A program made the translations under genes and the position numbers. From Triangularia verruculosa (taxonomy: Eukaryota; Ascomycota; Sordariomycetes; Sordariales; Podosporaceae), in the NCBI GenBank assembly GCA_033296885.1, contig MU863948.1:124001-188000 (forward strand): a stretch of 64,000 nt of DNA, read 5' to 3'. This document shows, in pieces, positions 54,912 through 64,000 of this stretch. Numbering within the stretch: position 1 is the stretch's first letter; the number at the start of each line of letters is the position of its first letter. The notes under the pieces were generated by a model. The model saw nothing but the letters and a program-made list of their open reading frames with translations, was not told where the DNA came from and made no database searches.

Positions 54912-55444
54912 TTGAAGAGGATGCATGTTTGATACAGTCTGTAATGGAAATTGTTCCTTCTCAACCTTTTGTCGAATGGGGTAACAGCCCCCAAGTTCCC
55001 CAGCATTCAAAGTTTCCCAACACCGAGATTCCATGGCTGGCTGCGGCAGGCGCAGCCGCCTGCTCAACACTTTCAGCCACCAAATCCAACCAATGGTATG
55101 GCCGGTAATTGGCTTGACCAACAGCGATGGGGGGTAAGAATCGGGACTGTATCCACTGCGATGTCGGGAATGTCGAAGGCGGATCCCCTTGGAACTGAAA
55201 ACACCAAAAGAACCCGGGTGTTAGTCATAGCCGATTGACGCGGGATAGCGCGGGGGGTTGCCCCGCTCATGTACGACATCGCCAATCTTGACGGTTGCAT
55301 GCGAAGATTTTGGATAACGGCTTCCCGTGGGGCTCTTGCGCGCATATCAACGGCTGGCAACATGAATCACAGGCAGGCAGACCTCCATCCCTCGTCAACC
55401 GTTGGTGAGGCGATCACCACTGCAACACCACACCGATAAGCACA
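54912..55444. other. Intergenic stretch before bioB
   Basis: Promoter region of bioB; no gene supported. Confidence 0.4.
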
Positions 55445-56742
55445 ATGCTGGCCTCCTCTTCATCCAGAGCACTCCTTCGCCGTCTTCTATTGCCAGCTCG
55501 GCTGGAGGGGCAGTCACCGATCATCGGGACTCGCTGGTTAGGGACGGTCAGCCAGCGTCAACAAGCCTTGGCTGCCGCCGCCGCCACAGCAGCGAACACA
55601 GACGCAGCCGTCAATGTTGGCGATGTAGCACCCATCCAAGACAAACTGTGGGCGAGGCAGGTTTTGCAAGATGCCGTTGCTGCCACGGCGCCGAGACACA
55701 ACTGGTCAAAAGAAGAGACGGCGGCTATCTACCACCAGCCTCTAATGAACCTGGCATTCCAAGCGGTAAGATCTGTCCTCCCAGTCAGCTGGCCCAACAG
55801 ACTCACCAACTGCTGGATTTCCAACGGATACAGGCCCAAGTCCACCGTCGATTCCACGACCCATCCGAGGTCCAGCTCTGCACCCTCATGAACATCAAGA
55901 CAGGCGGCTGCAGCGAGGACTGCTCCTACTGCGCCCAGTCGACCCGCTACCAGAAAGGCACCGGCCTCAAAGCCAAGCGCGTCGAAACCGTCGAGTCGGT
56001 CCTCGAGGCCGCCCGCATTGCCAAAGCCAACGGCAGCACACGTTTCTGCATGGGCGCCGCCTGGCGTGACATGCGTGGTCGCAACAACAGTCTGAAGAAT
56101 GTCAAGGAGATGATATCCGGGGTGCGGGCATTGGGTATGGAGGCGTGTGTGACGCTGGGCATGATCGACGCCGACCAGGCAAAGGAGCTCCGCGAGGCAG
56201 GCCTGACAGCATACAACCACAACCTCGACACAAGTCGCGAGTTCTACCCGAGCATCATATCCACCCGCACCTATGACGAGCGTCTTGCTACACTGGGCCA
56301 CGTTCGCGATGCTGGGATTAATGTCTGCTCTGGGGGCATTCTAGGTTTGGGCGAGACAGACAAGGACAGGATTGGCTTGCTGCACACCGCTGCCACTCTG
56401 CCGAGCCACCCCGAGAGTTTCCCCGTCAACGCGCTTGTGCCTATCAAGGGGACGCCGCTGGGTGACAGAAAGCCGATTGACTTTACGAGCATGCTGCGCA
56501 CCATTGCCGCGGCGAGAATCATCATGCCGGCTACTATCATTCGTATTGCTGCGGGCCGGAAGACCATGACGGAGGAACAGCAGGCCATGTGCTTCATGGC
56601 TGGAGCCAACGCTGTGTTCACGGGAGAAAAGATGCTCACGACAGAATGCAATGGATGGGATGACGATGCCGTCTTATTTCAACGCTGGGGCTTGCAGCCG
56701 ATGAAGAGTTTCGCCAAGTCGGCGGCACCAGATGGTAGCTAG
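55445..56742 (+). CDS. bioB: Biotin synthase
   Basis: Exons 55445-55765 and 55834-56742 (68-nt intron, donor GTAAGA, acceptor ACAG, phase 0) give 409 aa. The N-terminus (MLASSSSRALLRRLLLPARL) is Arg/Ser-rich, acid-free and likely a mitochondrial presequence. The radical-SAM cluster site is CSEDCSYC (CX3CX2C). Other family blocks are FCMGAAWRDMRGR, YNHNLDTSREFYP, GGILGLGE, NALVPIKGTPL and ANAVFTGEKMLTT. The enzyme inserts sulphur into dethiobiotin to make biotin, using SAM and Fe-S clusters. Its last codons overlap those of bioF on the other strand. In Aspergillus nidulans, bioB, bioF and bioDA are clustered too. Confidence 0.95.
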
Positions 56743-58022
56743 AGTTTTGATTCCGAGATATTCATCCGAGTAACCAGCCAGTCCTCTATCGCCTCAACTA
56801 TCCCAACAACCTCTTGTGTAGTGTTGGCAGCGTGAAGACACAGCCGTATCCTCTCTGTTCCTTTGGGCACTGTTGGCGCAACAATAGGGCGTACCATGAA
56901 TCCCTTTTGTTGACAGTGACTTGCCAAGCTGCGAGGATCATCGGTCAAGACTGGAATGATGGAGGATTCTGGCTCACCCGAGCTAACGCGCAGGAGTTGT
57001 GGTGGAGGTTTATGTCGCTCACATACGGCCAGCAGCAGGCGGTGGGTTTGTTTGACGAGGTCTTTGAGGTGTCGGACTAGGGGTTGAGCCTCGCCTTTGA
57101 TCATGAAATCGTAGGCCACCTCAATGCTGATCAGAGAGGGGAGCGCTATGGCGGTGGTGTAGATAAAAGTGCGAGCATAGTTGATCAAATACGACCGGGC
57201 GATCTCGGAACACAGGACAAGCCCGCCCGAACAGCCCATCGCTTTCCCAAACCCCATCACCCTGGCCCACACTCGATCCTCGAGGCCGAGCTCGGAGACT
57301 AGGCCTTGACCTCTTCCGCCAAAAACACCCACCGAGTGAGCCTCATCCACAATGACAAGTCCATTTCCCTTTGGCAGCCAACGCTCCACACAGTCTGCGA
57401 CCTCTTTCAGGGGGCCCACATCACCATCCATACTGTAGACACCTTCAACAGCAACAAAGACGTTTCTGTCTCCGGAGCGGAAGAGATTCCCATCCGGTCC
57501 TTCCAGAAGGGCCACTAGGGTTGCTTCCAGCGACTTGAGCTCTTGCGTGCCCCAGACCGTGTTGTGCGCAAATGCGATCTTTCTGCCAGCCCGACTAAGA
57601 CGCATACCATCATGGATACTGGCGTGAACTAACTCATCGTACACAATAACGTCGGCTGGCTGGGGCACACAGCTGAACAGCCCCACGTTGGCGTCCATGG
57701 CCGAGTTGAAGAGCAGGGCAGCCGGAGCATTGTGGAAGCTCGCGAGGGTTCGCTCCAGCGACTCTGCTCTCGCCGAGTTTCCGTCAAGAAGACGGGAGCC
57801 TCCCGAACCTAGGAGAGATGGCGTGTTGGCGTGTGCAGCATCCTGCAGACGGGCTAGAAATGTGGATTTGACTGATGGCTGGGCTGAGAGGGAGAGGTAT
57901 GCATTTGATGAGAAGTCTGCCGTGCCGGGGGGGACGAGGGTCAGACGGCGAAAGATGTCTTGTGATTTCCGGCGGTTGAGGTGTTTGGTGAGGGAGGCGT
58001 CCAGGCGATTGGCTTGGGACAT
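56739..58022 (-). CDS. bioF: 8-amino-7-oxononanoate (KAPA) synthase
   Basis: Single exon, ATG 58022, 427 aa. PLP-dependent alpha-oxoamine synthase fold: GSGGSRLLDGN, VYDELVHASIHDG, VIVDEAHSVGVFG (226-238) and the Schiff-base Lys260 in VMGFGKAMGCSGG. It condenses pimeloyl-CoA (or ACP) with alanine to KAPA, the first committed step of biotin synthesis. The C-terminus is SESKL, so it ends in the canonical peroxisomal signal SKL, as reported for fungal KAPA synthases. The stop codon (56741-56739) overlaps the bioB stop codon. It is divergent from bioDA across 257 bp. Confidence 0.95.
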   Translation of the reverse strand: MSQANRLDASLTKHLNRRKSQDIFRRLTLVPPGTADFSSNAYLSLSAQPSVKSTFLARLQDAAHANTPSLLGSGGSRLLDGNSARAESLERTLASFHNAPAALLFNSAMDANVGLFSCVPQPADVIVYDELVHASIHDGMRLSRAGRKIAFAHNTVWGTQELKSLEATLVALLEGPDGNLFRSGDRNVFVAVEGVYSMDGDVGPLKEVADCVERWLPKGNGLVIVDEAHSVGVFGGRGQGLVSELGLEDRVWARVMGFGKAMGCSGGLVLCSEIARSYLINYARTFIYTTAIALPSLISIEVAYDFMIKGEAQPLVRHLKDLVKQTHRLLLAVCERHKPPPQLLRVSSGEPESSIIPVLTDDPRSLASHCQQKGFMVRPIVAPTVPKGTERIRLCLHAANTTQEVVGIVEAIEDWLVTRMNISESKL

Positions 58023-58279
58023 GATGACTTGATTTCAAGATGAGTTGAGAAAACGAGATGTGCGCTCCTCCAAAACTGGAATTCGCTAGACGATTTCGAG
58101 ATATCCGGGTATCCCAATATCGAGTTCCACCCAAGAGGCTGGTGCCCCCCACGTCGGTAAAAGCCTAGGCCGACTCAACGCGACGCCGGGGAAGTGTTTT
58201 GCCGTTTACGTAACCGAGGTTTTGACTCAACTCTTATCTTGAGCATGCAAACAGTGAATTTTGAAACATCGAAGTCAAG
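58023..58279. promoter_or_regulatory. Bidirectional promoter of bioF and bioDA
   Basis: 257 bp between the two start codons, so both leaders and core promoters must lie here. No clear TATA box is seen. The shared region suggests co-regulation, by inference. Confidence 0.6.
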
Positions 58280-60855
58280 ATGACGGTGCCACCGCAGCTG
58301 GGCGCTCTGTTGCATCGCTCGTTGCGTGTGTACCAGGTATGGGGCGCCAACACCGAAGTTGGCAAGACCGTCTTCAGCACCATCCTCTGCGGGCTGACCA
58401 GCACGAGCAGGCCGGATGAGAAAACGGCCTTTTTAAAACCCGTTTCTACCGGGCCAACACAGGAAGCAGATGATTGGTGTATGTGCATCTAGGGGTAGTC
58501 GGAGGTGTTAAGGGTTTTGCTGACTCGCATGGTAGAAGTCTAACATGTCGCCAGTGGTTCCAGTTAGCAAAAACCAGGACTGATATCGTTCAGCCATATT
58601 TCAAAGTATTTGCCGGGGATTCGTTCAGAAACGTTGTATCAGTTTGACCTCCCTGTGAGCCCTCATCTGGCAGCCCAGGTCTCGCAAAAGGTATGACAGC
58701 TTCTCATCTGCTTTTGCTGGGCCTCTCTTGACAGCGGGTGATTGCAGAACACACCTTCCGATAAAGAGGTGCTTGCTGGAATACACGGCTTTGCTTCCCG
58801 CCATGCATCTCCCAATAATTTCGGATGGCTCTTCATAGAAACCGCCGGTGGCGTGCACTCACCCGGCCCATCCGGCACCACCCAGGCCGATCTATACCGA
58901 CCACTCCGTGTCCCAGCCGTTCTCATCGGAGACTCCAAGCTCGGCGGTATCTCCCAGACCATCTCCGCGTTTGAATCTCTCAAACTCCGCGGCTACGACG
59001 TCGAGCTGGTCATGTTATTCGAGAACGACACGTACCAAAATCACTCGTATCTCAGGCGTTACTTTCAGGAAAATCACTCCATCCCCGTCCAAACCGCCCC
59101 CCTCCCTCCTCTTTTTTCTTCGTCCAACGACACCCGCAACATGCGAACCTACTACACCTCCACCCTAGCCCTCCCATCGCTCTCTTCCTCCATCCCCTCG
59201 CATCTCAGCGACTCGCACCAAGCCCGCATCTCCCGCCTGGAATCCATGCCCGATGCAGCGGCCAAGACCATCTGGTACCCCTTCACCCAACACACGCACC
59301 TCCCCAGCGACAAGATCACCGTCATCGACTCGGCCAAAGACTCCCACTTTGACACTTTTGATCACCCATCCCCAGCTAACAAATCAGTTCTCCGACCAAT
59401 GTTTGACGGGTCAGCCTCGTGGTGGACCCAAGGTCTAGGGCACGGCAGCCCGACTTTGGCATTGGCCGCGGCCTATGCGGCAGGGCGGTATGGACACGTC
59501 ATGTTTGCGGAAACAATCCATGAGCCTGCGCTCGCGCTGGCGGAGACTTTGCTTGAGGGAATGGGGAATGAGAGGTTGAAAAGGGTGTTTTATTCGGATA
59601 ATGGGAGCACGGGGGTGGAGGTGGCGGTGAAGATGGCGTTGGGGGCGGCGAGGGGGCGGTATGGGTGGACGGAGGAAGAGAGGAAAAAGGTGGGGGTGGT
59701 TGGGTTGAAGGGGAGCTACCATGGGGATACGATTGGGGCGATGGATTGTAGTGAGCCGGGGGTGTATAATGAGAGGGTGGAGTGGTATGAGGGGAGGGGG
59801 GCTTGGTTGGGGAGTCCGGGGGTGAGGTGTGAAAAGGGGGTTTGGGTGGTGGATGGGTTGGAGAGAAGGTTTGGGACGTTGGGGGAGGTTTTTGATGTTG
59901 AGGGGAGGGAACGGAGGGGGGAGGGGGGGAGGTATGAGAGGGAGATTAGGGCGACTTTGGAGGGGTTGGTGAGAAAGGGGGGGAGGTTTGGGGCGTTGAT
60001 TTTGGAGCCGGTGGTTTTGGGGGCGGGGGGGATGCATTTGGTGTAAGTTTTGAGTGAAAGATTGGGTTGTGACGGTGGCTAATTGTTGTTTGCTTTAGGG
60101 ATCCCCTTTTTCAACGGACACTGGTCAATGTCGTCCGGTCATCACCAGAACTCTTTGGCCACGCGCAGCAGTCCAAAGATAAGCTGGATTGGAGTGGCCT
60201 TCCGGTGGTGTTTGACGAAGTATTTACAGGAATTTACCGCCTCGGTCGCTTCAGCGCTGCTTCATTCCTCGGTGTTGATCCAGATATCTCGGTCCACGCA
60301 AAGCTGTTGACAGGTGGTCTTCTGCCTCTCAGCGTCACCCTGGCGTCCGAGAGTGTTTTCCAGTCGTTTTTGAGTGAGGATAAAAGTGACGCACTTTTGC
60401 ATGGGCACAGTTACACGGCCCATGCTGTGGGATGCCAGGTCGCTCTAGAGAGTGTGAAGGAGATGGCAAAGATGGAGAAGGATGGGAGATGGAGTTGGGC
60501 TCAAAACAAGCAACAAAAAAGTGATGTTGGATCCCAGCCTGATCAGGTGGTTGAATCAAGGGTGTGGTCCGTTTGGAGTCATGAGTTTGTCGAGTGGTTG
60601 TCATGGCAGAGTGAGAGAGGTGTGGAAGGGGTGTGGGCACTTGGAACAGTTCTTGCGATTCATATGGGAGGTGAGGCAGGGTACAAGAGCACCGCTGCTA
60701 AGGGGCTACAGGCTGCCTTGCTGAGAGGTTCGGAGGGTGACGGCGGTGTGCATAGTCGGGTTTTGGGCAATGTACTGTACTTGATGGCCGGGCAGACAAC
60801 TACGGAAGAGACTGTCAGGCGGGTAGAGCGTCTCGTGAGGGAGAGCCTGGATTGA
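58280..60855 (+). CDS. bioDA: Bifunctional dethiobiotin synthetase / DAPA aminotransferase
   Basis: Exons 58280-58476, 58594-58690, 58748-60042 and 60099-60855 give about 781 aa. Introns are 117, 57 and 56 nt; the first (GTGTAT to TTCAG) restores HISKYLPGIRSETLYQFDLPV. The N-terminal dethiobiotin synthetase has the P-loop GANTEVGKT (22-30), LKPVSTGP and an ETAGGVHSPGPSG motif. From ~residue 250 comes the class III aminotransferase: WYPFTQHTHL, SWWTQGLGHGSP, FYSDNGSTGVEVAVKMA, SYHGDTIGAMD, VVFDEVFTGIYRLGR and the PLP Lys in AKLLTGG. The fusion converts KAPA to DAPA and then dethiobiotin, the usual arrangement in filamentous ascomycetes. Between ~59,440 and 60,040 codon use becomes extremely G-rich, unlike the first exon. 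The 3' end faces the chitin synthase gene. Confidence 0.95.
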
Positions 60856-61181
60856 AACGAAGGTGTATAGTTGGATTCATAATGCCATACCTTAGTCCTC
60901 CTTGTATCTTGACAGGTGATGGAATATCTCGTAAGCGGAGATGGGCATTACCTATTGATCATATTGTCTGTGCTGCTGAATGGCTATGAAGGGAGTTTGG
61001 CTTTGTTTTCGCGACAATGGCTCTATGGTTGTGGACAACGCGAAGGAGACCGCCATTGTGAAGCAGCTTGTTGGCATCATGTAACAACAGCCACGTTGTG
61101 AACAAAAGAGGACAGAGTCTAGAGGCATCTTCGCCAATCTTTCAACCGCTTGCCTTGCTGCACACATGCCCAAATCAGGCA

Positions 61182-64000
61182 CTATTTCCTCCGAAAGCAA
61201 CACATGATACCGGTCCGGCCCAAGAACCACAAGAAAGCCAATGAAACGAATTATGGAAAGCGCGGCGGTCGCGTACAGAAGCACTTTGAAGTAGAATGGA
61301 GTACGGCCTTTGGATGCTTCCTATGCGGGGGTCAGTTAGTGTATTGGCAGTTCTCGCGCTGGGGATGGGATCGGGAGTTTTCATTGAATAACATGCCAGA
61401 GGTCAAAACTACTTACCTGGACCCCGAGTGGAGTAAAGTCGTCACTTGTGACGATAACGACCAAGACGACGTTGGAGATGAGCCAAGACACCACTAAACC
61501 GGTCCGGAACGACTTGTACGAATCCTCCACGGTCTTTGTCTCAGCTTGCCCATCTACCGCCTTCTTCATCGGGGACAGCGCCCGCCGGACGGTGGCCTCG
61601 AACATGGTGGCAATGTCGGCTTGTTCCCTCTCCACCTCCTCTACCATTGGCTCTTCTTCCAGGTTGTCTCCCTTGACGATGTGCGCTGACGGCAAAGTGT
61701 CTGCAGAGTCGGAGCCCTTGGTGCCCCAGGATACATCGTGCCAGTTGTTGAAGGCGTAGACCATCAGGATGTTGATATATGTTGACATGAGGACGAGGTA
61801 TTGGGGGAAGGAATGAAACATGTGCCAGGGATCTAGGTAGAGGAATGACGCCAGGAAGTTCAGACCGTAGATAGTGACGAGGGCGATGAGGATTACGCCT
61901 GCAACACCGTCGCTTCCCCCGAAGAAACTATTGACGATGGCGCTGCCGGACGCAAAGGATATCTGGTCGTCGAGAGGCTCTCGAAGGGCGAGGTAGACTA
62001 AGTAGGTCGTCAAGATCAGGACGTAGGTTTGTACTAGACCGAAGACGACAAAGGAGGCCAAGTAGCTGCGCTCCGAGGCTTTGGGCTGATTGCCGAGGGC
62101 GAGGATAAATTGAAGCAGGACGAAAAGGAGGTACATGTACCTGAAGAAGACGTTGACGATCGGGCTCGCCACGTCACCGAAAGGCCACCCGTGATAGTCC
62201 CGGAGCGGCTCGGGGGTGCCGACAAGATCCATGATAACAACTGTTGTCAGCCAGTATGATGCCAGGGAGAACCAGCTGAAGAGAACATTGACAAAGGTGT
62301 ACACCAGTTGGATATGCAGAAAGAAAATCCGGACGGCATTGTGGCCGCTACCATAGACGCGCCCAAAGTGCATCAAGGAGTAAAGAGAGGCTGCAAAACT
62401 GCCGTTAAGCCATCTTCTCCTCTGGCTGAGAAACTCTGCCACACCTTCGGGGACGTCTGTTTCCCCTTTGGCCGCCTTCACATAGCAGAGATGCCATTTC
62501 TGCCCGGCTTTGGCCACCAGCTCAAAGCAGAGGATGCGGTCTTCGGCGAGAAACATGTTCTTCTTGAAGATGTTCATGCCCTCGATGCCCTTCTTCCCCA
62601 AGACCTTGGAGAGTGTGTGGTCTCCGTGAAAATAGCGTTCCAAAGGTCGGCCCATGATGGCGCGGAATCTGTAGGCTGAAAACGCTCCTGGTAGAACGCT
62701 GACGTACCCGAATGCACTTTCGAGCGGTTTATCGAGGATATTGGAGATTTTGTATTCGAAGTTTTGGATTGCGACGAGAGGGTTCAATAGTTTTTGGCCA
62801 CGATCCCCGAGCATGGTATGGATCTCTCCACATGCACCACCGAGGTCCTGATTGAAGTCAGCGGGTCGCTTTATGGACGCAGTGACGAGCCATCGGAAGT
62901 GGTGAGGGTTATTTGGCGAGGGACGATACGTACCTTGTCATTGTAGAAAGCCTCCCACAAAGCTAACAAGGAGCGAGGCCCAGGTTTGGTGCCGGCATCA
63001 ATCAGTATCGCAACTTCAGGGTTCAACAGACGGCCAAACGCATTGAACAGCCAACGGTGTGAGTTGATCTTCTTGCTATTCTTCTGTTTCAGACAGAACA
63101 TAAGTTGAACAGGTGCTAGGTTGTTGGAGCTGTCGCCATTCCGATTTGGGCGGACAAGTTGTTGGTCAGGGGTAACAGATATCTGGCTAGTATATTCAAA
63201 GATGTGAGCCATTGTCTCCTTGCCATTCACGTCTTTCTTGACGACGCCATCCTGGTATATGCCAACGGTGGCGAGTACATCGAACACGTCCCTGTCTACC
63301 TTGTCGATGCCGTCAAAGATGAGACAGACGACGATCTTTTGCCAGGCCGGGCCCCCGTGGTTCCAAAACCCAGACTTGCGGAGCTTGACAATATCACGGA
63401 TGTTGTCCATCACTCCGTGGAGAGTGCGTGTAAGGAGGATTTTATCCTCGTTGTAGTATGTGATAGCAATCATGAGCTCTGTGTGTCGGTTATACATGCG
63501 TGGGCGCAGGTTGTATCCGTTCCGGATGGTGAAGTCGTTTGGGTCGCAGGTAGCCGCAGTGTACCGTATCTTGGTGAACTCGTCGATCTGCCCTTCAGCG
63601 CCAGTTGTGTAGCATGCGTCGGCCGCGTTCTTGATGGCACTCGGAACGGGGTATTCGAGGCTGAGAACGGCACCTTGCACCAACTTTACCTTTCTGGTTT
63701 TCGATCTTGCCAGGCCGCCATGGTCGTCATTTGGCCTGGGCTGTTGCTGTCGTGCAATCCAACTTTCCTCGTGGTAGTTGGGGGAGAACCCTTCTGATTC
63801 TGGCTCGATCGTGGGTGCCCGATATGGTGAGAAGTGTGGGTCGACGGCGGACCGAAATCGCTCAGGGGTGCGGGAAGGTGATGGCCCTCAGGGAACGGAG
63901 GGCCTGCGGCGCTGTTTGTCTGTAAGAGGAGAGACGGGAGCCGGCCTGTCTCCTAGGTGGTCATAATCATATGGACCACTAACGGGCCGGGTGGGAGCAT
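61182..64000 (-). CDS. chsB: Class III chitin synthase, 5' end outside window
   Basis: Exons (minus) 64000(partial)-62934, 62847-61416 and 61320-61182. The introns, 86 and 95 nt, have GTACGT/ATCAG and GTAAGT/CATAG. Family blocks in order are KTRKVKLVQGAVLS, TIRNGYNLRPR, VCLIFDGIDKVDRDVFDVL, LIDAGTKPGP, QNFEYKISNILDKPLESAFG, MFLAEDRILCFEL, FLSQRRRWLNGSF and WHDVSWGTKG, with at least seven C-terminal membrane spans. QRRRW and EDR are catalytic motifs of this plasma-membrane GT2 enzyme, which polymerises GlcNAc for the hyphal wall. The family tail FLWFLGRTGIMCCF lies one frame off; dropping one T at 61234-61236 restores it and the stop at 61182. Read as given, the frame continues to 60952. An in-frame TGA at 63890-63888 in the variable N-terminal region is unexplained (intron, error or true stop). 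Confidence 0.9.

Noticed and set aside
60952..61181. A 90-residue extension of the chitin synthase beyond the conserved membrane segment
   Set aside because: It follows from reading past the T-run at 61234-61236. The neighbouring frame gives the family-typical tail and an immediate stop, so the extension is probably an artefact.
1..64000. CRISPR arrays, bacterial operons, rRNA genes or integrated viral genes
   Set aside because: No spacer-repeat pattern, ribosome-binding sites, rRNA-like sequence or viral hallmark protein was seen; introns and gene content are fungal nuclear.

Overview
The window reads as nuclear DNA of a filamentous ascomycete, most likely a sordariomycete of the Sordariales type. 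Genes are intron-poor. Introns are mostly 55-95 nt, with GTRWGT-like donors, CTRAY-type branch sites and YAG acceptors. There are two HET-domain (heterokaryon incompatibility) genes, a BAS2-like small secreted protein, a class III chitin synthase and the Pezizomycotina biotin cluster bioB-bioF-bioDA. There is also one intron-containing tRNA-Lys(CTT). Species-level assignment is not possible from the sequence alone. Several long open frames begin at TTG or GTG; starts given here were moved to ATG codons, and introns were placed by reading splice signals and phase.

Layout. 1-10.7 kb holds conserved hypothetical proteins and two convergent HEXXH metallopeptidases, one intracellular and one secreted with a Kex2-type propeptide site. 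10.9-15.2 kb holds a HET-domain gene, then two small cysteine-rich secreted proteins that converge on a 377-bp hAT-like MITE with 8-bp target-site duplications. 15.2-22.1 kb is gene-poor: one tRNA, then about 5 kb of leader/promoter sequence in front of a C2H2 zinc-finger transcription factor (22.1-24.3 kb). 24.3-26.6 kb is gene-free and carries a probable decayed LINE RNase H fragment. 26.6-38.8 kb holds a DUF2434 membrane protein head-to-head with COG5, a BTB-domain protein whose leader is a 21-bp tandem repeat, and two membrane proteins. 39.5-53 kb is an accessory block. It contains a HET-domain protein, a small secreted protein next to a perfect 23-bp-arm hairpin, a broken subtilase gene, several lineage-specific hypotheticals with apparent frameshifts, and a convergent pair of diverged paralogues (DUF7587-like). 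53.5-60.9 kb holds an FAD monooxygenase and the biotin cluster. 61-64 kb is a class III chitin synthase cut by the window edge.

How genes work together. The clearest functional unit is biotin synthesis: bioF (KAPA synthase, ending in the peroxisomal signal SKL), bioDA (fused DAPA aminotransferase and dethiobiotin synthetase) and bioB (biotin synthase, N-terminus like a mitochondrial presequence). bioF and bioDA share a 257-bp divergent promoter, and bioB and bioF overlap at their stop codons. COG5 serves Golgi tethering and chitin synthase the cell wall.

Caution. At least five genes need a single-base indel to keep a convincing reading frame. One of them is the chitin synthase, whose conserved tail lies one frame off at a T-run. 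This could be base-level assembly error, real decay in the accessory block, or both, so the broken genes here should not be taken as proven pseudogenes.
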